This document shows positions 34,196 to 45,134 of a DNA stretch of 64,000 nucleotides, in pieces (the first letter of the stretch is position 1; the number at the start of each line of letters is the position of its first letter). The stretch lies in assembly GCA_023525715.1 (NCBI GenBank), contig CM042017.1, forward strand, positions 82,778,357 to 82,842,356. Direction: 5' to 3'. Source of the stretch: Cichorium intybus (Eukaryota > Streptophyta > Magnoliopsida > Asterales > Asteraceae). The position numbers and the translations under genes were made by a program. Below the pieces are notes generated by a model that was given only the letters and a program-made list of their open reading frames with translations, ran no database searches and had not been told where the DNA came from.

Positions 34196-34420
34196 TTGGT
34201 CTTCTCCTTGTTATATTGTTCTCTATATGGCTGATGAAAATAAATTACTTCATTAATTTCATTGTATTCTTGCTCTTCTAATTCCAGTTCTTCAAGTGCT
34301 TCCTTTGGGACGACTCCTTTGTTGATACAGCATGCAGAGGCACCTGTGTCAATTATGACTCTTGTTTTAAATTCAGGGCATCCGGGTATAACAAACTCGA
34401 CCGTTACATTATAGAGCCGA
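34196..34420 (-). pseudogene. Inverted badnavirus protease-RT junction fragments
   Basis: The reverse strand matches about 30066-30140 followed by about 29650-29790, including the DTGASACCINKGVVPKEAL protease block. The right host junction lies near 34420. Confidence 0.85.
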
Positions 34421-36043
34421 TTATTGTACCGTATTAGAGGCGAAAAGCGACCAAATGAAGCTTCTTAGTAATTAGGAGCATGATCTATGCTCAAATATGT
34501 ACTAGCCTTCATATCTCTTATTTAATAAGAATGTTTGGTTGATTAAAGTAAACCTCTAGTTTAGACTATTAGAAAGCGTCTAAGAGGTATTAAAACGCTA
34601 GCAAAAAAACCACTAGATCATGACTTTAAAGAAGACATACTTCTAAAATCGTGAGTTACCCTCATAATGACTTTGCACAATATTAAAATGACAATAAATC
34701 AACTTTAGAACATATATTTTTTTGCCATCAAGTGGGAATATATCTTAAACGAATCATAAATATAAGTTCAAAGCCCTAGAGTGAACCTTGTTCATTTTGA
34801 TGTGCATGTTTGTGGTTCGAGATAAAAAAGAGACTGGGTATCTTGGTAAAGCCTAAAGAGTAACCTCTCACATAATGGGCCTGAAGTTATTCAAGGTGGA
34901 CATGTTAGGGTCTGGGATAAAACATGAGTTTTCAACATCAACCATGAATGATATTGGGAATCATAGCATGTTACCATGCAATATAATATGTCTCCTATTT
35001 TGCTGGCAGGGTTTTATTGCTATATTAGAATGGTGATAGATTTTTATCTCAGCAACAAATACTAATGTGATTGAAAAGTAGTGAAAGAAAATAGTATAAC
35101 CTATATTCTATATCTCTATTATAAATGAACAATTTTTTCTTATAACATAAGTATTTGAAACCTACAATTCTTCAATTTCAACCTAAGATAATTAATTAAT
35201 TAATGTAAATAAGTTATTAAATATGGATATTTATATTTGAAACTTCTAGATTCCCAACTTCTAACATTATTTAATTTATTAAATTAATAAATTTAAAATA
35301 TTACTAGATTAATGGTAGATTTTTTGAGTTATTAATAAAAAGTTGAAGTGTGATAAATATAAAATCAAAACCGAAGTATCAAATTAACTATAACATCTAA
35401 AAACTATTTTTATAATATTTGAAAATCTTCCAAAATGAGTTATAAATCAATTAAAAATAATAGTAAAAAGATATAAAATTATAAATTATATTATGTTAAC
35501 TTATAAATAATTCGTTAGCAGAAGTTATTGAATGACACTCTGATGCATATTTATCTTATAATATCTTTCTAAATAGTTATAATTTTATACATCAGCTTAC
35601 TATAAGAACTAGTATTTCATAGGAATTGTTAATAATATAACTATTTCCAATAACGTGTATTTATTAAAATTTTGACTACATCATTTTATTTTTTCTACAA
35701 ATGGGTAGTTTTATAATACATCTAACAGGTCAAATGTTAGCTGATACACATTTACAAAAGGTCTACCATCGAAGTAGATTCGATAGTGTTTAAGTAGATG
35801 CGGATAACTCTGAAGCTATGCAACTTGCTGTGTTCTTGTACCGGGCCCACAGTTTTGTTTTGTTTTGTTTTGATTAAGACATCTTTTGTATTATTATGGA
35901 TAAAGACCACACATACAACAATAGATGATAAGGTAGTTAAAATTTTATTCTATAGATGTGTATGCATTAACCTTTCTAAAAAAAAGTTAATTTTTCTTAT
36001 AATGAGTCTACGTGAATTTAGCTAACATTTTGAAAAAAAAATA
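34421..36043. other. AT-rich intergenic, no gene recognised
   Basis: No frame or motif of note was seen between the viral locus and the next MITE. Confidence 0.5.
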
Positions 36044-36573
36044 GGGTTAATAACATAAAAACCACTATAGTTTGCCCAAAATTCCGGTTTAACCACTATA
36101 TTTTATTTTGTTCCATTAAAACCACTCATACTTTCAAAAAATTTCATATTGACCACTGTTCATTTTATTTTATAATTTTTAAGCATTATTTTCTTCAAAA
36201 TATTATGTGAAAAGTTTCTTATCGAAATTTGAAGCAAATATTGAAACTTCATTGCAGTGAAAATAATACATAAAGTTGTCTACATGTGATTTTGATCTTC
36301 GTAAGTGCAGCTTTTCGGCCACTTTATGAATGCATAGGATATCCAAATGAATCAACTTAATTTTGAATGTGACGAGGGTAAAAAGTGTTCCGAGTTGACG
36401 ACAAAAAATTTTGACTTTTATTTGTTATAGTGGTCGTAATGTATATTTTTTAAAATATGAGTGGTTTTTACGAATTTTTTTGAAAGTATGAGTGGTTTTT
36501 TTAGAACAAAAAAAAAATATAGTGCTTAAACCGAATTTTGGCCAAACTACAGTGGTTTTTATGTTATTAGCCC
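36044..36573. mobile_element. Mutator-type MITE with 9-bp target duplication
   Basis: Ends gggttaataacataaaaacc and (inverse) ggtttttatgttattagccc pair over about 55 bp, including 'actatagtttg' and 'aattccggttta'. The flanks aaaaaaata at 36035-36043 and 36574-36582 are identical, a 9-bp duplication as made by Mutator-like transposases. 530 bp, no coding capacity. Confidence 0.88.
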
Positions 36574-37451
36574 AAAAAAATATGACATTTATAAATATTT
36601 GATTAATTTTAATTCGACAATTGTTATTAAAAAGGTAATTTAAAAAACAATTTATTGTAGTTCAACATTACAAGCATGGGTATGATCTATGAGAAATGGG
36701 AAGTGAATTGTATACAACAATTTTTATCCATAAACAATAATTTATGTTTTAAAGGATTGTACAATATATTTTAAACATATGTAATTATTGTGTAGGAATA
36801 AAAATTTGTTATGTAAAAAACTAAAAGTCACTTCCCACAATAAATTAATGAAAAGATCCTAACACGTCCTTTAAATATCTGCATCACGAATTAAACTCAA
36901 ACTTTTGGGTGCATGTGAACAAATTGGAACATTAAATACACCACTCGAGGTACAGCTGATTGTTACACTTATCAAAATTCAATGTTTGATTTAACAATTA
37001 TTTATTAGAGTACTTAAACGGCAATATATTTCAATAAACAAAACTAAGAAACAAATTGCAGAAAAAAAAAAAAAAAAAAAAAAAAGCCTGTTTCATAATC
37101 CAGTAATTAATAATTAGTTAAATAAGAATGTTTTGACACAATAAACACATATTTTTCTATGTCAAATAAACATTTAAAGTATATTACTTTTTGGGAATGG
37201 AGAGTGACATTTATCAAACCAAATCAACATTATTAGTATTTTATCTAGCAAAAGGTAACTTTGAACTGAATATCTGTGAACAAAAGACCACATTTATCTT
37301 ATACAAATATATATTTGGATAAAAAGATTGGCAAACATATAAACAAAAAATTCTTAATTTGTGTTTTATCTGTGAAACTTCTAAAACGGTATTATGCAAT
37401 ATTTAACCCCTTTTGCATATATAATCTCATATTAACTTTCTAGACAAGCAC
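36574..37451. other. AT-rich intergenic with poly(A) tract
   Basis: No gene seen. A run of about 27 A residues at about 37059-37085 could be the tail of a retroposed sequence, but none was recognised. Confidence 0.45.
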
Positions 37452-37735
37452 CTTCTATTTCTTTCCATTACAACATTGTACTTCACAATTATCTTAAGAA
37501 ATTCTACTTTAAATAATCTACCCAATTATAGCATTGTACTTTCATATTTTTTTTCTTATTAAGAACATTATATTTTTAAAAATCCACCCAAGTATGGCGG
37601 TGAAAATAGTTTGTATTTATAATGGGTAGATTTTTTAAAAGGTAATGCAATAATAGGAACAAATGAAAAAAAAAAAAAAAAAGATGTTATAAATAACAAT
37701 TAAGGGAAGTACATTCTTACTTTTTGTATATTATT
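37452..37735. mobile_element. MITE family A copy, diverged
   Basis: Shares 'tatagcattgtactttc' and the centre 'atggcggtgaaaatag' with the copies in the TATA and MED26c introns. The ends are decayed. Confidence 0.55.
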
Positions 37736-38089
37736 AAAACCTTTTTTAAATGGAAAATGACAAAACTCAAAAATTAGCAACTTCTAGACATAAAAACCGA
37801 TTTTTAATGAGAAAGAATAAACTTTCAAAGACACCACACATGTACAAATTAGCTTTTTAGAGTACCAAATTGATTTAAATCAGAAAAAAAAAAGTTCGTA
37901 GTAGACATAGAACTTAAGTTTAAAGATAGAAAGGTAATCCTGTTTTCAAAACTATAACTTCCAATAAATCAGAGCAACGTACAACTTTAAACCATGAGTG
38001 TACAAGTCAATATTGCATGATTGCTCTAGATATGGTCATTTAAGCTTTGGAAAAAGGACTTACCAATATATATAATTTTTAGGAAAATA

Positions 38090-40989
38090 TCATCTATGGT
38101 GCCTCCCTTGAAAATTGCCTTTATTCTTGGCAATGAAACCATTCTTTGGCTTTGGTATCTCATGAATATCCATCACTTGTATTGTCCTTTGCTTTTTTGC
38201 TTCAGGAAACACAAATATACACAAATGTTGGGGTCAGTCAAAGTTTGACTATATGGAAAAAAAATAGCAACGTACTTTCATTTATTGTGTGTATTATAGC
38301 ATCATACTTTTATTTCTTTCTATAAAAGCATTGTACTTTTGAAAAATCTACCAAATTACAATAATATTATTGAAATAAAAAGCAATTTTATCTGATAAAA
38401 TTGAGAAAATGAATCAAAGTATAATGTTCTAATAAGAAAATTTTGAAAGTATAATTGGGTATATTTTTGTTAGTACAATGCCTTAATAATTATAAAATAA
38501 AAATAAATAAATAAATAACTGAAAGTAAAATGTTGTAATAGAAAGAAATGAAAGTGGGATGCTATAAAACACAAGTAATTGGAAGTATTTTGCTATTTAT
38601 TGCATTTATCCCTTTTTTCTAATTAGAGCATTGTACTTTGAAAAGTACAATTATAGCATTGTACTTTTGTTTTTTTTTTTTTTTTTTTTTTTTTGTTATT
38701 GGGACATTATACTTTAAAAAATCTACCGATTATAGCGGTGAAAATCGCTTTTCATTTGGATGACATTGCTAGATTAGGTTAGAAGCAAATAAAAAATATG
38801 AATTTATAATAGATATTCAAGGGAAATCTCCAATAAAGTCTCAATATTTTGGCTCAGTTTATGAAAAGGTCCTAAATTAATTTTTATTAACAAAAAGTCC
38901 CAAATTAATTTTTATTAACAAAAAAGAACAAAAAACCGGCTAATGTTGGGACTTTTCCGTAATCTGTGCGAAAATATTAGGACTTTATTGAAGATAAAAC
39001 ATGTAGTTTCTGTCCTTTTTGTTAATAAAAATTAATTTGGGAATTTTTTGTTAATAAAAATTAATTTAGGACTTTTTCATAAACTGAGCCAAAATATTGG
39101 GACTTTAATGAAGATTTCCCGATATTTAATGTAGATATGTTGCTACTTTTCTTGCATTTAATATTCTATAAAAAATAAACCGAAATGTAAAAAAAATAAA
39201 TAAAGATCAAACAAACCATTTTGGGCCTCTTGGTAGTTCTCTTGAAGCCGCTTTCTAGCTGATGCCAGCCTGTCAGGATCAATGTTTTGCTCCTTGCGTG
39301 GTCGCTATGAGAATCCCAAGTAACTTGTAAGCTAAGTTTAAAATAAGACTAAACACAAGAAATAGCAACGTACTTTCATATATTCATTTATTATAGCATC
39401 TTGCTTTCATTTTCAACTTTTTTTTGTAAATAAAAAATTCTACCCAATTATAGCATTGACTTCTATACGCGTTCTAATTAGGACAATGTACTTTGAATAT
39501 TTTACTATAATTTGGTCGACTTTTCAGAGTACAATGTTGTAATAGAAAAAAAAAAGTACATTTCGATAATAAAACAAATAAATGAAAGTACGTTGCTATT
39601 TCTTGCATTGAACCGTTCAAAATATGTGAAAGAGTAGGATTTACATTTTGAGGAATAGAAGCAGAAGCATTCATGGCAGAATGGGATTGGGGTACGGGAT
39701 TTCTCTTGGGAACCACATTTTTTTGCCTCATTTCTGGTTCAGTATTATTCCTTTCAAATCCAGGACTCCAATCTATACATTGATTTCATTTTGGTTATGA
39801 ATTTATCAAAAGATTATACTCCAAAGAGAATTTGATGAGTTGAATTGGATTCGATACTTAACTGTGAGGATTTGGAGAGTAGCCGAAATCAGGGCCCTGT
39901 AGGAAAACTTGAATTATAAAATGATCATGCTTCAAAGAAAGCAAAACTCTTAGATTCTCTGTTTCACCTGTTGTTGACCGTTTTGTGATTTCCTTTGTAC
40001 ATTTTGCATTACAGGCGAGTCTCCATCTGCAAGCATCCAGTGAATTAAATTGAAGCTGAATGAGATGATTGTTGTGAGAAGTGTTAACTGTTACCTGTTA
40101 GAGAAGAATGTTGAAGATCGGTGTGTGTAGAACCAACCCACTCATCCACTAATTCTTTCCATTTTCTGTAAGAATGAAAAACAACATAAACATGGGGTGG
40201 AAAAGTTGTATTGACTTAATAATAGGCTTTCCGTATTTGTTTGTTTGAAATGACTAACCTCACAAGGTGCTTCACTAGTGTTCTTACTTCGCTTGATGGA
40301 TGCTTACGCAGTCGATTCACATGCCTTCCTATATCAGTTTCCTGAATTGAATTTGAAATATTAGCGTTAAATTCATGTCGGTTTGTTCGAGTATTTGATT
40401 CGTTGGAAGATTAAGCTAAAAGGTATAGAGAATGTTTCGTTTACCTTAAGGCCTTTGAACGTTAGATCCATGTCGGCAAGGGTTTGAAGCAACTCAACGA
40501 CGGATTCGTCAGTCTAATACATGATGTTAATCAACAACGGAAAAATTAATATGAGAATTTGAGTAAAGACTTTATTGGAGTTAAATCAGCTACGAATGAA
40601 ACCTGGTGTGGATCTTCGAGCTGTTCTTTGATCCTGAGAATTTTGGTCTGCTCATCATCGAATAACCCCCCGTACGGATCTGGTTCTTCGTCTTCTTCGT
40701 CATCTTGAGGAATCGACTGCGGAGTTAAAGGAGAATCACCTCCTCCTTCATCGTCGTCTACCTCTTTTGTTATCGTCCGAACGATGCCATTTGACTGCTG
40801 CTGAGGAATTACATTCACGTCACAATTGCGACACTGCTGCTGCGCATAAAGTCGCTCTACAATTCCGTCTCTACGATGCTTGAGCTCGCCGGCAAAATCC
40901 GTTGAAGCTACAGTAATCGCCGTATCAATGATTCCCCAAACATCCAGTCCTGAACTCGATAAAATCGACCTAAATTCATCCAAATCCAT
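38090..40989 (-). CDS. MED26C: Mediator of RNA polymerase II transcription subunit 26c-like (9 exons)
   Basis: Exons on the minus strand, from the start: 40989-40603, 40513-40445, 40341-40259, 40165-40095, 40026-39968, 39896-39863, 39772-39645, 39304-39217, 38199-38090. All introns are GT-AG and the phases join to 342 residues (Arabidopsis MED26c is about 350). The N-terminus MDLDEFRSILSSSGLDVWGI, the acidic DPYGGLFDDEQ stretch (about 108-118), the TFIIS N-terminal domain (about 120-205: VVELLQTLADMDLTF, ETDIGRHVNRLRKHPSSEVR, KWKELVDEW) and the C-terminal ARKRLQENYQEAQNAKKQRT and VMDIHEIPKPK are diagnostic. The domain binds elongation factors, linking Mediator to elongating Pol II in the nucleus. 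Introns 7 and 8 are filled with MITEs. Confidence 0.93.
38263..38612. mobile_element. MITE family A copy in MED26c intron 8
   Basis: Ends atagcaacgtactttcattt and (inverse) gcatttatccc preceded by tggaagtattttgctattta. Internal 'aaagcattgtacttttgaaa' pairs with 'aaagtataatgttctaataa'. Confidence 0.7.
38613..39160. mobile_element. MITE family A copy in MED26c intron 8, split by a foldback element
   Basis: The left part has 'agcattgtactttgaaaag' and the centre tatagcggtgaaaatcgctt. The right part (39130-39160) has the terminal gtagatatgttgctactttt and cttgcattta. The two halves are separated by the element at 38821-39120. Confidence 0.65.
38821..39120. mobile_element. Mutator-type foldback MITE, nested, 9-bp target duplication
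   Basis: 300 bp. Starts gggaaatctccaataaagtc and ends with the inverse (gactttaatgaagatttccc). The arms pair for over 70 bp, including 'ttggctcagtttatgaaaa' and 'aaattaatttttattaac', with a duplicated inner block. Flanks gatattcaa / gatatttaa match at 8 of 9. Confidence 0.85.
39357..39610. mobile_element. MITE family A copy in MED26c intron 7
   Basis: Ends aagaaatagcaacgtacttt and the near-exact inverse aaagtacgttgctatttctt (39584-39603). About 254 bp, lying just downstream of the donor side of exon 7. Confidence 0.75.
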
Positions 40990-42150
40990 CTAAAACCACA
41001 CTAATACACACACACCCCACGACGACTGTATCAAGAACTAACTAAAGCACACAAACTATGAGATCTGCATAATCAAAAAATGCATAAACGCCATATCAGG
41101 AAACAATGAACGGCCGGCAGGCGGCAGCCGTCGACGATCACTGAAAAACAGAATCCGATCGCCTAACAAGAATTCAACAAGTAGAAAACTAATTATAAGA
41201 AGAAAAAACAGATCTCAACGTAAAGATTTAACAAAAATTCAACAAGGAAATCAAACGATTCAATATACGAGGATCAAGTGGCTGTTAGGTATTAAGAAAT
41301 TAGGTTTATTCGGATAAATTTTTAAGTATTAGCGCCCATATACATATTATAATGTATGCTTGAGAGTTGAGCGAAAAGGTGTGGGGTCCTTCCACTCATT
41401 CCGTTATCCTTTTCACCTTTTATACACTTTCATGTTCTTTGCCTGTGTTGTTGTATGATGCATGTATCTTCTTCTTTGTTTGTACTTTTGAAGTTTATAT
41501 TATGATGTTCTGAAACATTTTGGAATTGTGTATTATACTTATTTTTATATCAAAGTATTTCTTTATTTTCATTGATGAAATTTTTCTTAAACTGTTTATT
41601 TGTTAAAAAAATAAAAGTGCTATAAATACCCTCATTTCATTTTAAACCCTCTGAATTGATTATCAAATTTGTTTTATTTCAATTTTGTCTTTTGTTGTCT
41701 TTTCATTTATTATTTTTATTTTTATTTTTATTATTATTATTATTATTATTAGTATTATCTTTTATAAAATTATAACCGTTCGTATTTATTGATAATCCAA
41801 TATTTTCTTTTTTGTCATTCGAATTTATTCAGTCGTTTATAAACTAATTGGTTGTACGTATAATTTATTATTTATAAAATCTTTCGGGTTTATATCGTTT
41901 GTTGGTAATCGAAATTCACGTTATTATTAGTCGGAAACCGTCATTTTTTATCCGTCGACCCAGTTGTACACCATATCCGTTTGTCCAGGATTGTGCGTGC
42001 TCAGAACATTCTGCTGAATAGAAAACATTGTATAGTGCTCGACTAAATATTTATGTTCGTTATCCATATAACGCACCGTGCAATTGTAATATTGGATCAA
42101 ATTTTGCATTGATATTATTATTTATATTGTTATTTTTTATACATTCGTTC
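40990..42150. other. MED26c promoter side and AT-rich intergenic
   Basis: The 5' UTR would begin within about 40990-41300 (contains cacacacacaccccacgacg). No clear TATA box was identified. Beyond 41350 the sequence is AT-rich with a (TTA)n tract at about 41728-41750. Confidence 0.45.
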
Positions 42151-42151
42151 A

Positions 42152-42430
42152 ACCATTTTGATATAAGTTGACATAATTTTATAAAATTATAAAGGTCGTT
42201 CGTTGTGTCGTAATTACTTTAAAAAAATTATTGTTTTATTTTTACTAAAACGTAAAAATTATAAAAGCTAAATTCATTAATTCGACATTTGGTCAAATTG
42301 ACATAACCATTTTGATATAATTTGACATACTTTTATAAAATTATAAACGTTGTTCGTTGTGTCGTAATTACTTAAAAAACTATTGTTTATTGTTATTAAA
42401 ATGTAAAAATTATAAAAGTTAAATTCATTA
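42152..42430. repeat. Tandem duplication, about 154-bp period
   Basis: Two units starting 'accattttgatata' (42152 and 42306), both containing 'ttcgttgtgtcgtaatta' and 'aattataaaag.taaattca', diverged by several substitutions and short indels. Confidence 0.75.
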
Positions 42431-42877
42431 TTATTATTTTTTTAATAATAATAATAATAATAAATCAAAATATATTAATAAAATAAAAAGAAAATGAAAA
42501 TGAAAATGACAACAAACAAACAAAATAGACAAAACAACAAAAAGAAAAACAACAAAAAACAAAAAATCAAATCAGAAGTGGTGTAACTAGACTATAGGAG
42601 GGGTATGTATAAAATCATCATTTATATTTAATGTGACTATTCACCAGTATCATCTTTTGTTACGATTTATAAAATGATTCTTTTAGTTTTGATATTTATT
42701 TAGTTACATACAGTAAAGTGTTTTAAGTGCTTGTATGATAATATTTTATAAATATTTATTGACTTGAATAAGTGCTTTTAATAAATTAGTTTTTTCTTAC
42801 TTATTGATTTATTATTTATTTATTTTTTTGATAAGTCATTTTCCTATTACGTTTAGATACTAGACAAGTTAAATCAA

Positions 42878-44065
42878 GAGAAAATGACAAAAATAGCCTA
42901 ATCTCATAAGGTTTTTTCTCAAAACAGCACTTTTGAATGGGTATTCCCAAAATAGCCAAGGAAAACACAGTTGGCAGCCATGGGCTGCGTTTTCCTCTCA
43001 CCAACTGTGTTTTCCTCCCTCCCAAGCACCACCTGCGTTTTCCTCTCACAAACTGTGTTTTCCTCTCACCAACTGTGTTTTCCTCCTTGTGTTTTTGGTG
43101 GTTCATGGGTTTTCCTCTCACCAACTGTGTTTTCCTCCCACTAATTGTGTTTTCCTCTCACCAACTGTGTTTTCCTCTCACCATCTGCGATTTCCTCCCT
43201 TGTGTTCTTGAGATTCTTGGTGGTTCATGGGTTTAGTTGAAAATTTTGCGTTTTAATTGTTAAGGTTTTTCGGAAAAAAAACAACGTTAGTATGAATCAT
43301 ATATGCATTGCGTTTTAATTGTTAAGGTTTTTCGGAAAAAAAAACCGACCAAAACGCAGCCCATGGCATTATCTGTGAAATGCTCAGAGGAAAACACAGT
43401 CCATGTCATTATCTGTGAAATGCTAAGAGGAAAACACAGATGAAGGCCCTCATCTGCGTTTTCCTCTTGAGGAAAACGCAGATGAGGGCCTTCATCTGTG
43501 TTTTCCTCTGAGCATTTCACAGATAATGCCCCTTGGCTGCGTTTTCCTCAAGAGGATTTCGCAGATAAGTCCATTGGCTGCGTTTTCCTCTCTAGGAACT
43601 GTGTTTTCCTCTCTCAAATTCATAAACCCCATATTTTTATGCATTAAAGGCTTGTACGTTACGTATAATATTTTGTACATTCATTCATCTAACCCTTAAA
43701 ACAATAATTAATACATAAAGACAACATCAAATTTGAGACTTACCTGTTTACATGAAGAGAAATCTTGCGAAGCCATTTCAGAGCGTTTCTCGTATACGGT
43801 ATCGAAAAATTTGACGTTTTTTTCCCCCGATTTATATATTTGGGCTGATGGGCCGGTAGCCAACGAAAACACAGCCCATCACAAGGAAAACGCAGCCCAT
43901 ATAGAGCAAATCGCAGCCCATATAGAGCAAATCGCAGTCCATGGGAGGAAAACACAGCCCGTGGCTGCCAACTGTGTTTTCCTTGGCTATTTTGAGGAAT
44001 GCCCATTAATTTATGCTGTTTTGAGGAAAACTCTTATGGGATTAGGCTATTTTTGTCATTTTCTC
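42878..44065. mobile_element. Mutator-type non-autonomous element with palindromic repeat interior
   Basis: 1,188 bp. Terminal inverted repeats start gagaaaatgacaaaaatagc and extend about 110 bp with gaps (cctaat, cataag/ttatgg, tttcctcaaaacag, aaaatagccaaggaaaacac). The flanks ttaaatcaa at 42869-42877 and 44066-44074 are identical 9-bp duplications. The interior consists of about 20 copies, in both orientations, of the phrase ctgtgttttcctc / gaggaaaacgcag, and includes a long near-perfect palindrome. Short Pro/Phe/Cys-rich frames in it are repeat artefacts. Confidence 0.9.
43407..43528. repeat. Near-perfect 122-bp palindrome
   Basis: 60-base arms (43407-43466 and 43469-43528) around a 2-base centre (tt), complementary at 59 of 60 positions by my comparison. 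Confidence 0.93.
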
Positions 44066-44074
44066 TTAAATCAA

Positions 44075-45100
44075 ACATTTATTAAAATTCTGTTTTAATA
44101 TCGGATTAATCAATAAACACTTTCAATATTGAAAGTATAAATGGTTTTAAATAAGCAATCCCAAACCACAATAGCATGTTTAATTAGAACATCACTAGTA
44201 TTTATATTTTAATTCAAAAATATGGCCAACAGAAAAGTTAAAGATACAAAATAACAACATATAACTGTAATAATATTATTAAAAATCTGAATAATCCATA
44301 TATTACAAAAGAAAATAGACAAATATGATAAGGATTGGTTATCGTGTATATCTGTTTTACATCAAAATAATAGAAAAGGATAATGCAATATGTTGAAGAC
44401 GCCATTATGAAAACAAAAGAAATAAAATAACACCCTGATTTTAACTAATTTTTATTTTAAAGAATTTATTTTTGACGAAAAATAATAATTTATATTTTTG
44501 TTGTTTTCATTTTGAGACAAACAATTACCAAATAAAGTAATCTATTCTTTACGGAAAAACAAAAAGACATCCTTGTAAAACATTACTATTTTTGCAAAGC
44601 AGTACAAGTAACATATAAGCTAATTATATAAAATTACTATGAGAGTCCATGATTTATAAATATCTATAATTTTGTTGTCGTTTTCGATACAAACAATCGG
44701 AATATTATAGACCGTCAAATGTAATAATTTTCTATTTTCATTTTTTGATAATTTCAGGGCTAAAACATTTCGACAAGTGTCGTTATCGTTAAATATAATA
44801 ATTTAAAGTTGTTCAATTATTTCATGAATTGATATATTTAAACTCATTATTGACTTTTACTTTTGTATTTGGTAACTCGGGGAAAGAGCATTAGACAACA
44901 TGTCGTTATCTGTGGATTCATTTAATTATTTGGATTCTACACTCGCTTCACGAAATGATACACAACAATTTCAGATCTTGACAATTTTTTAATAACGTAA
45001 TTGCATAAAGAGGAGACTAGGAGTTATCTAAGAAAAAGTTAAAAATAATCAAAGCTTATAAATTTTTGTAACAAAACTATCTAAATGACCAAAATAATCA
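44075..45100. other. AT-rich intergenic, no gene recognised
   Basis: No coding frame or structured repeat identified. Confidence 0.5.
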
Positions 45101-45134
45101 AAGAAACGGCAGCAAACCCTATCTAATAATACAC

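Larger units (their letters stand above)
21616..34420. mobile_element. Endogenous badnavirus (Caulimoviridae) locus, rearranged, several partial copies
   Basis: The locus contains one nearly genome-length copy (about 24863-32671, 7.8 kb, within the badnavirus range) plus partial pieces. Direct pieces: 21616-22123 (RT/RNase H), 22124-22810 (ORF1/ORF2), 23144-23580 (intergenic promoter), 23604-24862 (RNase H to the primer site) and 32673-32875 (RNase H). Inverted pieces: 22811-23143, 32876-33117, 33118-34230 and 34231-34420. Genus evidence is the ORF1-ORF2-ORF3 order with ATGA overlaps, the CP knuckle, and a second Cys motif of the form CX2CX11CX2CX4CX2C. Integration is not part of the viral cycle, so such arrays arise by illegitimate recombination. 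Confidence 0.92.

Noticed and set aside
42816..43236. Frames repeating 'TNCVFLS' or 'RKTQLVRGK'
   Set aside because: Products of the minisatellite interior of the Mutator-type element. Both strands and several frames give similar artefacts.
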